Shown in pieces: positions 44,758 through 54,710 of a stretch of DNA of 64,000 bases. The notes below the pieces were generated by a model. It was not told the DNA's origin. It did no database searches and was given only the letters and a program-made list of their open reading frames with translations. How positions within the stretch are numbered: position 1 is the first letter of the stretch; each line of letters opens with the position of its first letter. A program made the position numbers and the translations under genes. Source of the stretch: Brenneria corticis (GTDB lineage Bacteria; Pseudomonadota; Gammaproteobacteria; Enterobacterales; Enterobacteriaceae); the NCBI RefSeq assembly GCF_003115855.1, contig NZ_KZ819074.1:1-64000 (forward strand). Direction: 5' to 3'.

Positions 44758-46254
44758 GTGGATAGCCCAGCCAGCCAACGCGCCAATCTCTACATACATG
44801 CCCGCTATCAGCACCCCGCCTGGTTATTGCTCGCTTCGCGCCGCGCCCCTTTGGTTTTAGGTTGTCTGCAAACGCTGTTTGATCAACGTCACGACGGGGT
44901 TCCCGTTGAAGATGCGATTCAGTCGCTGGCTGATATTCTGGCCTCAAATGCCAATCAACCGGATTTTGAGATCAACGGGGATAACTATCTGTTACTGGCG
45001 CGTAAGGAGTTACGGAGCTGGATAAAAAAAGCGCTGATAGTGGAACGGGAAGGCGCTATTTTTGCCACCGACGCGCTGGAAACGGCGTTGAACTTTACCG
45101 CCAATTTGCAAAATCGGCTGATGACCTCCACCGCATCACGGCTGATGATTGTGCAGCGCGAAATAGAAAACCTCGAAACCCACCTCAACCCCGATCCCGA
45201 AAAGCGCGCCGCGCTGCTGAAGAAACAGATAATCAGGCTTGAAAAGGAACTGAAAGAAACGCTGAAAGGCGATATTCCGATGCTGAGCGAAAATCAGGCG
45301 GTTGAATCGATACGTGAGATTTATAACCTCGCCAGCGGATTGCGCGCTGATTTTCGTCGCGTCGAGGATTCATGGCGCCAGGCCGATCGCCAGCTTCGTC
45401 AGGCGGTGATCGGCGAGCAACAAAACCGCGGGGAGATCATCGATAGTTTGTTAAACGGTCACGATGCGCTGCTGGAAACGCCGGAAGGCCAGGTTTTTCA
45501 GGGATTCCAGCAGCAGCTTAGCCAGTCGCTGGAGCTGGAATATATGAAACAGCGGCTGCGAAATATTCTGGAGTATCCGGCCGCGAGTAAAGCACTTGAC
45601 CTGCGGCAGCGGGCGGAACTGCGCTGGCTGACCATCCATCTGGTCAAAGAATCCGCTGCGGTTATCCGCACCCGGGCGCGCAGCGAACGCGACGTAAAGG
45701 GGTTTATCAAAACCGGACTGGCGGCGGAGCACCACCGGGTCGGCGCCTTGCTGGCGCAAATTTTCCAGCAGGCGCAAAACATCCGTTGGGAACAGGCGTC
45801 AATACGGCGCAGCCCCGGCCCGCTGCCGCCGGTGGCGGTCGGTTTCAGCACGCTGCCGCTGATTGAACGTCTGCGCTTCAAGTCCGTCGCCCAGACGGAA
45901 GAAAACGATCTCGAACTCTCGCCGCAACAGACCAGTCTGAACGATATTGAAGATGATTTCTGGCTGGCGTTTAACGGTCTGGATCGAGAAGCCCTGATAG
46001 AGCAAACGCTGGACGCTTTGTCGCAAAACGGCGGCGAAATGTCGATCGCCCAGCTGGCGCAGGCATTCTCTCCCGAGCACGATCTGGAAACGCTGGCGCT
46101 GTGGTTGAGTATGGCGCGTGAAGCCGGATTACCGCTCCCCCAGGCGCGTGAATCGGTCGTTATCCATCATCCTGACGGCACGTCCGTACGTTTTACCTTA
46201 CCGGCGGTGCGGTTACAGTTGGAAAAACTGCAACACATTAACAGGGAGCTATAA
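44758..46254 (+). CDS. jetA: Wadjet subunit JetA (DUF3375)
   Basis: The kleisin-like subunit of a type I Wadjet system, which finds and cuts circular plasmid DNA. The 498-residue DUF3375 protein has the N-terminal ARYQHPAWLLLASRRAPLVL, a coiled middle (VQREIENLETHLNPDPEKRAA), and the C-terminal winged helix with SIAQLAQAF. I start at the GTG at 44758, which follows GGGAGG; the frame is open 350 bases further without JetA similarity. Three bases separate it from jetB. The jetA-B-C-D order is complete. Confidence 0.88.
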   Translation: MDSPASQRANLYIHARYQHPAWLLLASRRAPLVLGCLQTLFDQRHDGVPVEDAIQSLADILASNANQPDFEINGDNYLLLARKELRSWIKKALIVEREGAIFATDALETALNFTANLQNRLMTSTASRLMIVQREIENLETHLNPDPEKRAALLKKQIIRLEKELKETLKGDIPMLSENQAVESIREIYNLASGLRADFRRVEDSWRQADRQLRQAVIGEQQNRGEIIDSLLNGHDALLETPEGQVFQGFQQQLSQSLELEYMKQRLRNILEYPAASKALDLRQRAELRWLTIHLVKESAAVIRTRARSERDVKGFIKTGLAAEHHRVGALLAQIFQQAQNIRWEQASIRRSPGPLPPVAVGFSTLPLIERLRFKSVAQTEENDLELSPQQTSLNDIEDDFWLAFNGLDREALIEQTLDALSQNGGEMSIAQLAQAFSPEHDLETLALWLSMAREAGLPLPQARESVVIHHPDGTSVRFTLPAVRLQLEKLQHINREL

Positions 46255-46257
46255 ATC

Positions 46258-46935
46258 ATGACCGAAGGATCCGAACAGCGGACGTCGCCGGGCGCCGACC
46301 TACCCGCAGAGACCGGCGTTACGCCGCGGCAAATTAAAGATACCGTGCAGGAACTGCTGAAGTACGGGCTGCTGGAAGAAAACCGCAAGCCTAATTTATA
46401 CAAAACCGCGCTGCGGCATCGTGAAGAGATATTACCGATTCTGGAACCGCTGGAACTGAGCATGAAAATTGACGATGTCCGCGGTCTGGTATGGCTGGCG
46501 ATCGATACGTCATGGCTGAGCGAAAATCCGCAGGAAGAGGATGAATGGACGCATCCGCTGGTAAGACGCCAGCGTCTGAATCTGGAACAGTCATTGCTGG
46601 TCGCCATTCTGCGGCAGCATTTTGTCGCTTATGAACAGGAAGCGGGCGTCGGCGCGGCCGGCTGCAAGGTATTGCTGGACGACCTGTTGCCCAATTTACA
46701 GCTTTACCTTGGCGATCCGGGTAGCGACGCGCTGGCGCAGAAACGTCTGCGCGGGCTGTTGGAACAGTTGAAAGGGCACGGTCTGGTTTCAGAGGTGGAT
46801 AGCCAGGAGCAGGTCGCCATCCGGCCGATTATCGTTCACGTCGCCACCCCGGAAAACCTACAGGCCCTGTTGCGAACCTTCCGCAGCCATGCCAATCCCG
46901 GGCCGGGCATGGCTGGGCCGGAGGACGAAATATGA
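46258..46935 (+). CDS. jetB: Wadjet subunit JetB (DUF4194)
   Basis: A 225-residue DUF4194 protein, the KITE-type (MukE-like) partner that binds the JetA kleisin and JetC heads. The blocks LLKYGLLEENRKPNLYKTALRH and LNLEQSLLVAILRQHFVAYE are typical. Its stop overlaps the jetC start (ATGA), so expression is coupled within the operon. No enzyme activity is expected. Confidence 0.88.
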   Translation: MTEGSEQRTSPGADLPAETGVTPRQIKDTVQELLKYGLLEENRKPNLYKTALRHREEILPILEPLELSMKIDDVRGLVWLAIDTSWLSENPQEEDEWTHPLVRRQRLNLEQSLLVAILRQHFVAYEQEAGVGAAGCKVLLDDLLPNLQLYLGDPGSDALAQKRLRGLLEQLKGHGLVSEVDSQEQVAIRPIIVHVATPENLQALLRTFRSHANPGPGMAGPEDEI

Positions 46936-49900
46936 GGCAGCAATCGCTACAGTTACCGTCTGAAACCTACGTGTTAACCCACCTTGAACTGTATAACTGG
47001 GGCGCGTTCGGCGGCAGGCACTGCGCCGAAATCGATATACAGGGCACCGCGATTATCGGCCCGACGGGCAGCGGCAAAACCACGGTGGTGGACGCCTTTA
47101 TGACCCTGCTGACGGCCAATCCCCGTTATAATCTGGCTTCCACCGGCGGGCATGAAAGCGACCGCGACCTTATCTCCTACGTCCGCGGCGTCGCCGGCGC
47201 GGGCAACAGCGCCGGCGACGAGCATATCGCCCGCAAAGGAAAAACCGTCACCAGTCTGGCGGCGCGTTTCAGTAACCAGGGCGCTTATCTGTGCATCGGA
47301 GCCATTTTCTGGCTGGATGACAATAGCGGCGCCACCGCCGATATGAAACGCCTGTGGATATTTTCCCAAACCCCCGACTATGGCATGGATGACTGGCTGG
47401 ATGTTCACCATCAGGGCGGCGCGCGGGCGCTGAAACAGCTGGCCAAAGAGACCGCCGGGCTACAGGTGTTCGACAGCAAACAGGCCTATCTGGCCCGGCT
47501 GCGCACCATGTTTGAAGTCGGCGAGAACGCCTTTACCCTGCTAAACCGCGCCGCCGGGCTTAAACAGCTCAACAGCATTGATGAAATTTTCCGTGAACTG
47601 GTGTTGGATGACTATTCCGCCTTCCAGCGCGCCGGCGAAGTCGTTAATGAATTCAACGACCTGAAGGAGATACGCAACGAACTGGAAACCGCGCGTCAGC
47701 AGCAGCTATCCCTGCTGCCTATCGTCGGCGCATGGCAACGCCACGGTGAACTCACCTCCTCCCTCACTCAGTATGAAACGCTGAAAAAGCTGCTGCCGCG
47801 CTGGTATGCCGCGCAGGGGGAGCGTCTGTGGGGCGAGGAAATTCATCGTCTGACCCTCGGCCTTGAGGATCTCGAAACCCGGCAACAGGAGTGTGAAAAT
47901 CAGCGTCAGTCGCTGACCGCGCAGGCCGCCGCCTTGTACGAGCGCTACCTGCAAAGCGGCGGCGGCAATCTGGAACATCTGCAAAATCAGATTGCGACCC
48001 AGCAGGACCTGGTGGCAATACGGCGGCGCGACAGCGAACAGTACCGGTTGCTGGCGCGCGCGCTACAGTTTGACGACAGCTTGAGCGCCGCCGCGCTGGC
48101 GGCGAATCAGCAGCGGGCCGTACAGCAATGGCAACAGCTAAACCAGCAGGCCGGGCGGCAGGAGCAGTTGGCGTTTGAAATCGGCGCCACCACCCAGCGT
48201 AAGGCGGAAGATCTCGCCGCGCTCAAACAGGAACATGAGGCCGTTCTACAGCGGCCCGGCTCCAATATTCCGCTGCCGTATCAGGCGTTTCGCAGCGATA
48301 TGGCGGAGGCGCTGCATCTGGAGGAATCGCAGCTCCCCTTCGTGGCCGAACTGCTCGAAGTGCGCAAAGAGGAGTCAGCCTGGCGCGGCGCGATCGAACG
48401 GGCGATTGGCGGCCATCGGCTGCGCCTGATGGTGCCCGCCGGTGCGATGGACGCCGCGCTGGCGTGGGTTAACCAACGGCATAACCGGCTGCATGTCCGC
48501 CTGCTGGAAGCCGAAACATCGCCTTCCGCAGCACATTTTTTTGACGATGGTTTCGCCCGCAAACTGAATTTCAAAGCGCACCCTTATCGCGAAGCGCTGA
48601 AGCTGTTGCTCGCGGGCATCGATCGCCACTGCGTGGACTCTCCCCAGCGGCTGCGCGAGGTGCCGCACGCCATGACGGCGCAGGGGCTGATGTCCGGCAA
48701 AGCCCGTTATTTTGAAAAACAGGATCAGAAGCGGCTCGATCAGGACTGGATGACCGGTTTCGATAATCAGGATCGGCTGGCGAATTTACAGCGTTCCATC
48801 GAACAGGCGCAGGCCGAGTGGAAACAGGCCAGCGGCGAACAGCAACAGGCGCGCAAGGAGCTGGAAACCCATCGGCAGCGGTTACAGCTGCTACAACAGT
48901 TACAGACGTTGCAGTTCGAACAGATTAACCTGCCGGAGGCGGAACAAAAATTGACCCAGCTGCGCCGTCAGTTGGAGATATTAAAATCCGACGCCGACGT
49001 AGGGCAGGCCCATGCGCAGTGGCAGGAAGTGGAAAAACAAAAGCTGGCGCTTGATGAACGGCGCATTCGCTTAACCGAGGAAAAAGGCGGCGTACAGCAA
49101 CAGCTTAGTCATGCCCGGCAGGCGCGGGACAGGTTATTGAAGCGCGGCGCGGAAAAATTGACCGAGGAGGAGCAGGCGCTGGCGCAGCGGCAACTGGGCG
49201 ATGAAGCGCTCAACCTGGGCACGCTGGATGAGGTGGAGCGACGGCAGATCGACCGTATTGACCATCTGATTGGCGCCACGCTGGGCAAACAACAGCAGTG
49301 CGAAAAAGATCTAATCCGCCAGATGGGCGTGGCGAAGCAGAAAGACACCGGCGCCCTGACGGAAAGCGGCACCGAACTGAGCGACATTGACGACTATCTG
49401 GCGCGGTTGCGCGTGCTCAGCGACGAAGCGCTGCCGGAGAAACAGCAACGCTTTCTGACCTATCTCAACCAGTCGTCCGATCAGGGCGTCACGCAGTTAC
49501 TGATGGATATTCAAAACGAAGTCAACCGCATTGAGGAACGCATTGAGTCGTTGAATCAAACCTTGCAACGGGTCGACTTTCAGCCGGGGCAATACCTGCG
49601 TCTGGAACCGCGGCAGATTGCCCATGAACGTTTGCGCACCCTGGAGCAGGCGCAGCGCCATCTGCGTTCGGCGGCGCTGAAAGACGATCTGGGAGAGAGC
49701 CACTACCGGGCGTTGCAGCAACTGATCGATATTCTGCAAGAGGCCAGCGAAAACCGCAAAACGGTCGGCGCCCGGGCGTTGCTCGATCCCCGTTACCGGT
49801 TGCAGTTTTCCGTGTCGGTGCTCGATCGGGAAACCCATGCCCTGTTGGAAACCCGTACCGGATCTCAGGGCGGCAGCGGCGGCGAAAAAGAAATTATCGC

Positions 49901-50204
49901 CAGCTATGTGCTGACCGCCTCGCTCAGCTACGCACTCTGCCCGGACGGCAGCAGCCAGCCGTTATTCGGCACCATTGTGCTGGATGAAGCCTTCTCGAAA
50001 AGCTCGCAGGCGGTGGCGGGCAGAATCATCTCCGCCCTGAGCGAATTCGGCCTGCATCCGCTGTTTGTCACCCCCAACAAGGAGCTGCGCCTGCTGCGCA
50101 ACCACACCCGCTCGGCCATTGTGGTGCACCGCAAAGGATTACAGGCCACCCTCGCCTCGCTGAGTTGGGAACAGCTCGATCAACACGCCAGACAACGGAA
50201 TTAG
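46932..50204 (+). CDS. jetC: Wadjet SMC-like ATPase JetC
   Basis: A 1090-residue SMC/MukB-like ATPase, the motor of the Wadjet complex. Walker A GPTGSGKTT is at 43-51; coiled-coil arms span roughly 210-460 and 600-940 around a hinge; the signature SGGEKE is near 982-987 and Walker B TIVLDEAF at 1014-1021. Characterised JetABC complexes extrude DNA loops and so sense the size of circular DNA. All ATPase motifs are intact, so the system should be functional. Confidence 0.92.
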   Translation: MRQQSLQLPSETYVLTHLELYNWGAFGGRHCAEIDIQGTAIIGPTGSGKTTVVDAFMTLLTANPRYNLASTGGHESDRDLISYVRGVAGAGNSAGDEHIARKGKTVTSLAARFSNQGAYLCIGAIFWLDDNSGATADMKRLWIFSQTPDYGMDDWLDVHHQGGARALKQLAKETAGLQVFDSKQAYLARLRTMFEVGENAFTLLNRAAGLKQLNSIDEIFRELVLDDYSAFQRAGEVVNEFNDLKEIRNELETARQQQLSLLPIVGAWQRHGELTSSLTQYETLKKLLPRWYAAQGERLWGEEIHRLTLGLEDLETRQQECENQRQSLTAQAAALYERYLQSGGGNLEHLQNQIATQQDLVAIRRRDSEQYRLLARALQFDDSLSAAALAANQQRAVQQWQQLNQQAGRQEQLAFEIGATTQRKAEDLAALKQEHEAVLQRPGSNIPLPYQAFRSDMAEALHLEESQLPFVAELLEVRKEESAWRGAIERAIGGHRLRLMVPAGAMDAALAWVNQRHNRLHVRLLEAETSPSAAHFFDDGFARKLNFKAHPYREALKLLLAGIDRHCVDSPQRLREVPHAMTAQGLMSGKARYFEKQDQKRLDQDWMTGFDNQDRLANLQRSIEQAQAEWKQASGEQQQARKELETHRQRLQLLQQLQTLQFEQINLPEAEQKLTQLRRQLEILKSDADVGQAHAQWQEVEKQKLALDERRIRLTEEKGGVQQQLSHARQARDRLLKRGAEKLTEEEQALAQRQLGDEALNLGTLDEVERRQIDRIDHLIGATLGKQQQCEKDLIRQMGVAKQKDTGALTESGTELSDIDDYLARLRVLSDEALPEKQQRFLTYLNQSSDQGVTQLLMDIQNEVNRIEERIESLNQTLQRVDFQPGQYLRLEPRQIAHERLRTLEQAQRHLRSAALKDDLGESHYRALQQLIDILQEASENRKTVGARALLDPRYRLQFSVSVLDRETHALLETRTGSQGGSGGEKEIIASYVLTASLSYALCPDGSSQPLFGTIVLDEAFSKSSQAVAGRIISALSEFGLHPLFVTPNKELRLLRNHTRSAIVVHRKGLQATLASLSWEQLDQHARQRN

Positions 50205-50208
50205 CGCC

Positions 50209-51369
50209 ATGAAAAGCCCGCAGGAGCTACAGCGATTTCTGGCGCGGCAATGGCAGTCGGCCGAAGTGCGCGAGCAGCGCTTATCCGGCGACGGCTGGCC
50301 GTGGCGCTTGACCATCGGCCGCCCTTCGGCGCGTCTGTTCACCGAACAGACGGCGCGGGTGCGGGAACATATTCAGGCATGGCGCGCCGTAGACATCGGC
50401 GAAGTGTGCGACGAGCAATACCGTTACCGCAGCGGCGGCGAACCGGTGGCGCTGCCCGGCGTATGGCAACTGGCCTCGCCCGACGAATGGGTCGCGGCGA
50501 CCGGCGACCGGCAAATCGCCCAGGAATACCGGCAGCTTACCCTGTTGCTGTCGCACATCGATCGGCGCTTCCACCGTTTGTTCATCCGCCAGCGCTCCTT
50601 ATGGCGCGGCAAAGACAATACGGAGACGCTCGCCGCCTGCTCCGCCGCGCTCAAACTCACGCCGGGCTGCGCCAACGGCATGCCGCTGCGCGCCCTGGCG
50701 TTAAATGAGATCGATAGTAAATTTTTTGAGCGTCACCAGCATTTACTCACCAGCCTGCTGGATGTGCTGTACCACGGACAGGCCGGCCGCGAGGGGTTGA
50801 CGACATTTTTAGGCGCCAGCGCTGAAACCGCGCACTGGCTTCTGCTGGTGCCGTTGGCCCCCGGATTGCTGCCGTTCGCGCAACTGCGGGTCAGAGCACA
50901 GGAGTTAAGCCGCGGCGCGCTGCCCGCCGGGCGGATTTTGCTGATCGAAAACGAACGGTGCCTGCATCAATTGCCGCCGCTGGCGGATACCATCGCCATC
51001 CTCGGCGCCGGGCTGGATCTGGAGTGGCTGGATAGCGCGCCGCTGCGCGCCAAACGGCTGGCCTACTGGGGCGATATGGATAGCTGGGGGATGACGATGC
51101 TGGCCAAAGCCAGACAATACCAGCCGGAGATTCAGGCGTTGATGATGGATAAAACCTGCTTCGAACGCTATGCGCCGGACTACGCGGTGGCCGAACCGGA
51201 GCCGGCTCAGGCGCTGCCCTCCCCTTACCTTACCAGCGAGGAACGGGAGTTTTATCGCTATCTACAGCAGCAGGAGAAAGGTCGGCTGGAACAGGAACGC
51301 CTGCCCGCCGACCTAGTGACGGCGGTGTTGCGTCAATGGCATCAATCAACGCAACAGATTAGGGTTTAA
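50209..51369 (+). CDS. jetD: Wadjet nuclease JetD (DUF3322/DUF2220)
   Basis: A 386-residue protein with an N-terminal DUF3322 arm (about 1-190, including NEIDSKFFERH) and a C-terminal toprim domain (DUF2220). Metal-binding residues are visible as LLIENE (Glu247 or Glu249) and YWGDMDSWG (Asp289 and Asp291). JetD cuts the plasmid after JetABC has extruded it. It starts five bases after jetC and closes the operon. Confidence 0.9.
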   Translation: MKSPQELQRFLARQWQSAEVREQRLSGDGWPWRLTIGRPSARLFTEQTARVREHIQAWRAVDIGEVCDEQYRYRSGGEPVALPGVWQLASPDEWVAATGDRQIAQEYRQLTLLLSHIDRRFHRLFIRQRSLWRGKDNTETLAACSAALKLTPGCANGMPLRALALNEIDSKFFERHQHLLTSLLDVLYHGQAGREGLTTFLGASAETAHWLLLVPLAPGLLPFAQLRVRAQELSRGALPAGRILLIENERCLHQLPPLADTIAILGAGLDLEWLDSAPLRAKRLAYWGDMDSWGMTMLAKARQYQPEIQALMMDKTCFERYAPDYAVAEPEPAQALPSPYLTSEEREFYRYLQQQEKGRLEQERLPADLVTAVLRQWHQSTQQIRV

Positions 51370-51413
51370 GCCTTGTATCATCGCCGCGCGCCAACGGCGT
51401 CGCGGCCTATTGT

Positions 51414-52049
51414 TCACATCGCCTGAGCGGTCAGCAGATCGACGTTGCTCGCACCGGCGACGCGCTCGATATAAGCGGCGACGGCCGGACCGAAGCTAAC
51501 GCCCTGCACAATGCTCAGCGAGCGGAGGATGGGGAACAGAATAAAATCGCTGGTGGAGATATCCCGTTTATCCGCCAGCAGCGGTTCAAGCTGCGCGAGC
51601 TGTTGCTGAACCTGGGATAGCAGCGCGGGAGTGTCGGACAGCAGCGCGTTCAGGTCGCCGAAGGCTTTTTCTTCCCGTTGCAGGTAAGCCGTGCGGGCCT
51701 CCCCGGTAGCGAGTTCTTTGAAATCAGCCCTGGTGAAACGCGGCACCGCCAGTTTGAAAACCACGCCGGAGGTCGCCTGGCACCAGGCTTCAATCGCGGG
51801 ATCGACGGCTTTATCCGCAATTAAAGGCGCCTTCAGGCTATCGACATAGTGAACGATATCCATACTTTCCGGCATAAAACCGCCGTCGTCTTTTTGCAGA
51901 ATAGGCACCACCTTGCGCCCAACCATACTCGTAGGGGTGGCAACGTCTCCCTCCATAATGACGGACAGTTCAAACGGTATCTTCTTTAGTCCGAAAACCA
52001 TTCTGGCCCTGACGCAAAACGGACAGTGTTCATAGATGAAAAGCTTCAT
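51414..52049 (-). CDS. grxB: Glutaredoxin 2
   Basis: A 211-residue GST-like glutaredoxin (E. coli Grx2 has 215). The active site is HCPFCVRAR near residues 8-16, CPFC here against CPYC in E. coli; the conserved cis-Pro is in VPIL and an all-helical C-terminal domain follows. It reduces glutathione-mixed disulphides in the cytoplasm. It is a core gene, marking the right end of the accessory block. It is convergent with jetD, 44 bases away. Confidence 0.93.
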   Translation of the reverse strand: MKLFIYEHCPFCVRARMVFGLKKIPFELSVIMEGDVATPTSMVGRKVVPILQKDDGGFMPESMDIVHYVDSLKAPLIADKAVDPAIEAWCQATSGVVFKLAVPRFTRADFKELATGEARTAYLQREEKAFGDLNALLSDTPALLSQVQQQLAQLEPLLADKRDISTSDFILFPILRSLSIVQGVSFGPAVAAYIERVAGASNVDLLTAQAM

Positions 52050-52190
52050 TGCATAACCCCTTGATGATGTAAAACGTCGGGATACGGCTTTATCCCGACA
52101 ACCATATCGTCAGAGTAATACCAGCAATAAGCGGAGGTAAAGAAAATGTAGCCCGATAGTTGCGGCCCGGCGACGTTTACAGCGGTCGCT

Positions 52191-54056
52191 TTACTTATTG
52201 AGCCGCAGTTCGGTAAGTGAACCGGCGATGGCGGCAAACGCCGCCGATAAATCGTTGACGTTGGAAGCATCAAAATAGTAGCCGCCCGCGCCGCTGGAAC
52301 AGTTCTGCATCATGGTCTTGGTCGTGCCGTTGGTGCCGCTGCCCAGCACCACCGTGTAGATTTTGATATCGGCGGTTTTAATGTTTTTACACAGATCGTT
52401 GGTTAAGGCATTCAGCGTATTATTGCCGACTTCCCAATCCGACTGACCGTTGATACGCGCCTGATATAATTTTCCATAAGGGTTTATCGCCGTACCGTTA
52501 TTATTCAATTCATCCTTGTCGCCCACCCGCAGCGAATTAAAATCGGAGCTGTTGGCATATTTGGAAAAGGTGAAATAGTGGTTATCGTCGTTAAGCTGAT
52601 TGATATTATCAGCATAACTGTCTGATCTTGCCTTTGACCACGAACTGTCTTCCTGCTCTTTTATCTGATAGTTAAAACGGATGCCGTAATCCACCGCGAT
52701 ATCTCTTTCACCGTCGATTACCACGCCGATACTCTGCGAGTCAGATTTAGCCAGCTTGGGGTCCAGGCCGTTATTGCCGTCGGTCAGCAGCACGATCACT
52801 TTATTCAGGCCGATGGCGGCATCGCGTGGTTTATCGTTATCCTCCCAGCCCTGCTCGCCCCGCCAGGCGGGATCCAGCATGCGCCACGACCACAGTAGCC
52901 CCAGCGGAATAATGGTGCGGCCATCCACCGCCATAGCGCTGATTTTTTGCTTTAGCCGCGCCGCATTATCGGTCAGAAACATCATTTCCCGGCTCGACGG
53001 ACAATTATTGTTTCTGACAAAGCCGTACTGCGTCTGCTCATAATAGGAATTAAAGGCGAAGCGGGGAACGATGTCGCCTTCAGCATTGAGGTCGGCGCGC
53101 ATACTGCGATCGCCGCTGATAAGCGGAACGGAACCGGGCTCCACACGGTATCCATAAACCGCTGCGCCATGCTGCCTTTCATAGCGAGACTTCAGCTCGG
53201 CCGTGGTGATTAATCCATTATTGCCGTTTAACGTCCCAACCGTCATCAGCGGCGCAAAAGAACCCGGCAACCCCGCTTCGGCTGCAAAGATATTATTCAA
53301 ATAAGGCTCCACCACACAGCCGCCCCAGTGTTTACCGGCGGCAATATAGGGGAACTGCCGCGCCTCCGGCGTCAGCCAGTGGGTTTTCTGCGCGCCGATA
53401 TACACCGTATCGGCAAAGGGCACGATGCCGATAAACGTCTGGCTGGCGGTCTCACCGCCCCGCGCCGCGCCCAGCACCGTATCCACCAGCTCCGTGGCGG
53501 CGCTTTTCAGCTTGCCAATCCGATTTTCATTCTGCATCGAACCGGTATTATCCAGCGCCAGCACCATTTCCAGATCGCCGCGGGTGCGGCGTACCGCTTC
53601 ATTTGCCGCCGATAAATTAAAGGCGGTTCTATCCAGGGTTCCGGCTATCAGCAACGGCAGGGAGCCGCTCGCCGACATCCGCACAAGTTGCCCGCTGGCG
53701 GCCCCTTGCGCCGTTTTCTCTTCGTCATAGGTTATCGTCAGATTATCCGACGGGATGCGGCTGCCGAGAAAATCCTCCGGCATATTGCTGCGAAAATAGC
53801 TGATGGCGTCGGCGCGCCATCCGGCTTCCTGGTCGGAACCCGCCCTGGGCGTATATTTATCCAGATTGCGTCCGGCGGAAATCACCGCCGCATCCAGCGC
53901 ATTCTGTAACTTGCCCTGCGCCATGCCATAGCGGATAAAATCAATCGCCCCCAGCAGCATAAACAGTATCAGCGGAAAACAGAGCAGATAGGTCAGCGCG
54001 ACCGCGCCGCGCTGTTCGCGCCGCAGCCGGAGAAACAACCGTCTGAGTCGGATCAT
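52191..54056 (-). CDS. tadG: TadG-like pilus protein with VWA domain
   Basis: A 621-residue protein of the tad (tight adherence) locus. A TadE/G-type N-terminal segment (EQRGAVALTYLLCFPLI, residues 14-30) anchors it, and a von Willebrand A domain follows with MIDAS DNTGS at 169-173. The prepilin-like site lacks the Glu at +5 (Thr instead), so it may not be cut by TadV. It is the last gene of the leftward operon. It may act as a surface adhesin or assembly factor. Confidence 0.85.
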   Translation of the reverse strand: MIRLRRLFLRLRREQRGAVALTYLLCFPLILFMLLGAIDFIRYGMAQGKLQNALDAAVISAGRNLDKYTPRAGSDQEAGWRADAISYFRSNMPEDFLGSRIPSDNLTITYDEEKTAQGAASGQLVRMSASGSLPLLIAGTLDRTAFNLSAANEAVRRTRGDLEMVLALDNTGSMQNENRIGKLKSAATELVDTVLGAARGGETASQTFIGIVPFADTVYIGAQKTHWLTPEARQFPYIAAGKHWGGCVVEPYLNNIFAAEAGLPGSFAPLMTVGTLNGNNGLITTAELKSRYERQHGAAVYGYRVEPGSVPLISGDRSMRADLNAEGDIVPRFAFNSYYEQTQYGFVRNNNCPSSREMMFLTDNAARLKQKISAMAVDGRTIIPLGLLWSWRMLDPAWRGEQGWEDNDKPRDAAIGLNKVIVLLTDGNNGLDPKLAKSDSQSIGVVIDGERDIAVDYGIRFNYQIKEQEDSSWSKARSDSYADNINQLNDDNHYFTFSKYANSSDFNSLRVGDKDELNNNGTAINPYGKLYQARINGQSDWEVGNNTLNALTNDLCKNIKTADIKIYTVVLGSGTNGTTKTMMQNCSSGAGGYYFDASNVNDLSAAFAAIAGSLTELRLNK

Positions 54057-54074
54057 GATGCTACCGCCGTCGTA

Positions 54075-54710
54075 TTATTCAAGATTGTCACGCAAGGTGC
54101 TGAAACGCGGGCGATAAAACACCCGGCTGCCGATTTCCCGCTCCCCGCCCAGCCGCTGCCAGAATGTCGAACCGATAGCAAACGGGGTGTAGTAATAAAA
54201 AGCTTCCACCACGATGGCGGTGTCGCCCACCGCCGCCTGCGGAAAGCCGTTTGGCGGCGCCAACCGGGAAACCGGATTACGACTATTGCCGCTGCCTTGA
54301 TAAACTTTCGGCGGCCTCTCCGGCATCGCTTTCCAGACCGCCTCGCCGTCGGCGTCTTCTACGGCATAGAAACTAATGACCAAACCGCCGTTGCTTTTGT
54401 AATCAAGCGGCGTCATCAAATCCTGGGCGATGGCGTTATAGGTGCAGATATCGTTGGCCAGCGTACAATTTTCGCCATCTTTCAGTTCCCGCTGCATCGA
54501 CAGGCTGTTCGCCACCATAAATGCGGTGCGATCCACCACCGCCGCGGCCCGGAAATAGCCGTATAGCTCCCAGGCGCCAATAATAAGAAACACCGCCAGG
54601 GGAATAATCAGCGCCGCCTCAACCGCCGCCGCGCCGCCGCAGTCGCGTCCGACGCGCCACAGCGCCGTCTGCCGCAGACGGCGACAGGCTCTCATCATTC
54701 GCCGTCTCAT
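54075..54710 (-). CDS. tadF: TadF-like pseudopilin
   Basis: A 211-residue TadE/F-type protein. A basic start is followed by GG-AAAVEAALIIPLAVFL (about residues 24-42), a prepilin-like cleavage site with Glu at +5 and a hydrophobic segment, so it is a likely substrate of TadV. The rest is predicted periplasmic. The start overlaps the tadE stop (ATGA). It is needed, with TadE and TadG, for pilus assembly in other bacteria. Confidence 0.78.
   Translation of the reverse strand: MRRRMMRACRRLRQTALWRVGRDCGGAAAVEAALIIPLAVFLIIGAWELYGYFRAAAVVDRTAFMVANSLSMQRELKDGENCTLANDICTYNAIAQDLMTPLDYKSNGGLVISFYAVEDADGEAVWKAMPERPPKVYQGSGNSRNPVSRLAPPNGFPQAAVGDTAIVVEAFYYYTPFAIGSTFWQRLGGEREIGSRVFYRPRFSTLRDNLE

Noticed and set aside
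26241..51413. Search for a second copy of the tmRNA 3' end marking the right island boundary
   Set aside because: By eye I found no repeat of the terminal CAGCTCCACCA segment to the right, so no attachment-site pair is claimed.
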